A stretch of DNA of 64,000 nucleotides, from assembly GCA_963383645.1 (NCBI GenBank), contig OY726560.1, positions 152,668,546-152,732,545 of the forward strand, written 5' to 3'. The notes under the pieces were generated by a model that saw nothing but the letters and a program-made list of their open reading frames with translations, had not been told where the DNA came from and searched no databases. Source of the DNA: Muscardinus avellanarius (Eukaryota > Chordata > Mammalia > Rodentia > Gliridae). Below, one piece after another: positions 63,409-64,000 of the stretch. How positions within the stretch are numbered: the first letter of the stretch is position 1; each line of letters begins with the position of its first letter. The translations under genes and the position numbers were made by a program.

Positions 63409-63483
63409 TCTTGTTACTGTTCTCACTGACAAAGTCTTCGGAGCCGTCGGAGTCGTCCTCGTCATCTCCGGATGAGATGCCAT
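63409..63483 (-). CDS. FGFR2: FGFR2 exon 4: acid box
   Basis: This 75 nt exon runs from acceptor ACAG|ATGGCA to donor AAGA|GTAAGT. After one base from exon 3 it reads [25 protein letters not shown], with the last base starting Arg. The acidic run [12 protein letters not shown] is the acid box between Ig1 and Ig2, which takes part in autoinhibition by competing with heparan sulfate. The usual exon is 78 nt with SENSNNKR; here one Asn codon is missing (SENSNKR), an in-frame 3 nt difference. It is the most upstream coding exon in the window. Confidence 0.95.
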
Positions 63484-64000
63484 CTGTATGCAAAAGAACA
63501 TATCCAAGCATGTGTTTCTGTGAAGCCAAAGGCCGCGATTAGCTAGAGCCTGTTTCTAGGTAGAATTCAACAACCCGGGGGCCCGCCGGGAGAGGCCGAG
63601 GCCGTGTTTAGTTAAGATGGTTTTAATGGCTTAAACTGTCTCTCCAGGAAGACAGTTAGTCTCTGTTATGATTCTCCATGTCTTCTGCTGTGACGCTCTT
63701 CAAACATGCTATAAAACCGGATATGGAGATACTGGGTCTGGGTGTTCAGCTGCAAAAGGTATTCAAGTCCCCAGCAAATATACTGATTGTGTCATATCCC
63801 AAGTTGTTGTTGTTGTTGTTGTTGTTGTTGCTTCCCCACAAAACTTTATACCATAAGAAAGGAAGTATCCTCTAAGAAAACATCCCCTCGTGCGGCCCTT
63901 CTGGTCATTAACATTCTGAGAGCAGAACTTTTAAGCATGGCCGCGCAGGGGTCCTGTTCAGTCCCCTTCACGGCCTGGAAGGGAAGTCAAGGGGAGAAAC
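63484..64000 (-). other. FGFR2 intron 3 (acceptor end)
   Basis: The intron ends with ACAG before exon 4. A (GTT)n repeat of about nine units lies at 63803-63830. I see nothing else in the remaining 300 nt. Confidence 0.8.

Overview
The window is a mammalian chromosomal segment that lies entirely inside one gene, fibroblast growth factor receptor 2 (FGFR2), read on the minus strand. Ten coding exons can be placed to the base by protein similarity and by AG/GT splice borders. Everything else is intron. The repeat content points to a rodent of the squirrel-related clade (squirrel, mountain beaver or dormouse type). The dominant interspersed repeat is a dimeric SINE with a 7SL-derived B1-like left arm and a tRNA(Ala)-derived ID-like right arm, alongside old MIR, L2, L1M, MLT1, MER5A-like and Tigger-like relics. 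I cannot name the species from this sequence alone.

Exon order in transcript direction (high to low coordinate): acid box exon (63409-63483), Ig domain 2 in two exons (50257-50426, 38385-38508), first half of Ig domain 3 (21627-21817), the mutually exclusive second halves of Ig domain 3, IIIb (20187-20334) and IIIc (18854-18998), the transmembrane exon (16647-16843, or 16641-16843 with the VT extension), the juxtamembrane exon (5844-5995), the glycine-loop/catalytic-lysine kinase exon (2903-3024) and the alpha-C-helix kinase exon (454-564). The start codon, signal peptide, Ig domain 1 and the rest of the kinase domain lie outside the window. All junction phases agree, so both receptor isoforms can be spliced in frame. 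The two Ig3 exons set ligand specificity: IIIb is epithelial (FGF7/FGF10) and IIIc is mesenchymal.

Splicing control is the main functional content beyond the exons. The U-rich intronic activator IAS1 sits just downstream of the IIIb donor. A TAGG silencer lies inside IIIb. TGCATG/GCATG (Rbfox-type) motifs lie in the IIIb-IIIc intron and inside IIIc. At the end of the transmembrane exon a GT donor is followed 6 nt later by the rare GA donor that adds Val-Thr to the FRS2-binding segment.

The introns hold about 35 dimeric SINE copies, several nested in one another or in older elements with recognisable target-site duplications. Five copies belong to a distinct subfamily with a palindromic hairpin in the B1 arm and a rewritten right arm. 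An 8.8 kb part of the intron between Ig2 and Ig3 has no dimeric SINE and may be under constraint. I saw no RNA gene, no second protein-coding gene, no CRISPR array and no evidence of a novel system. The most useful leads are the splice-control architecture, the SINE subfamily and an unexplained inverted repeat at 984-1747.
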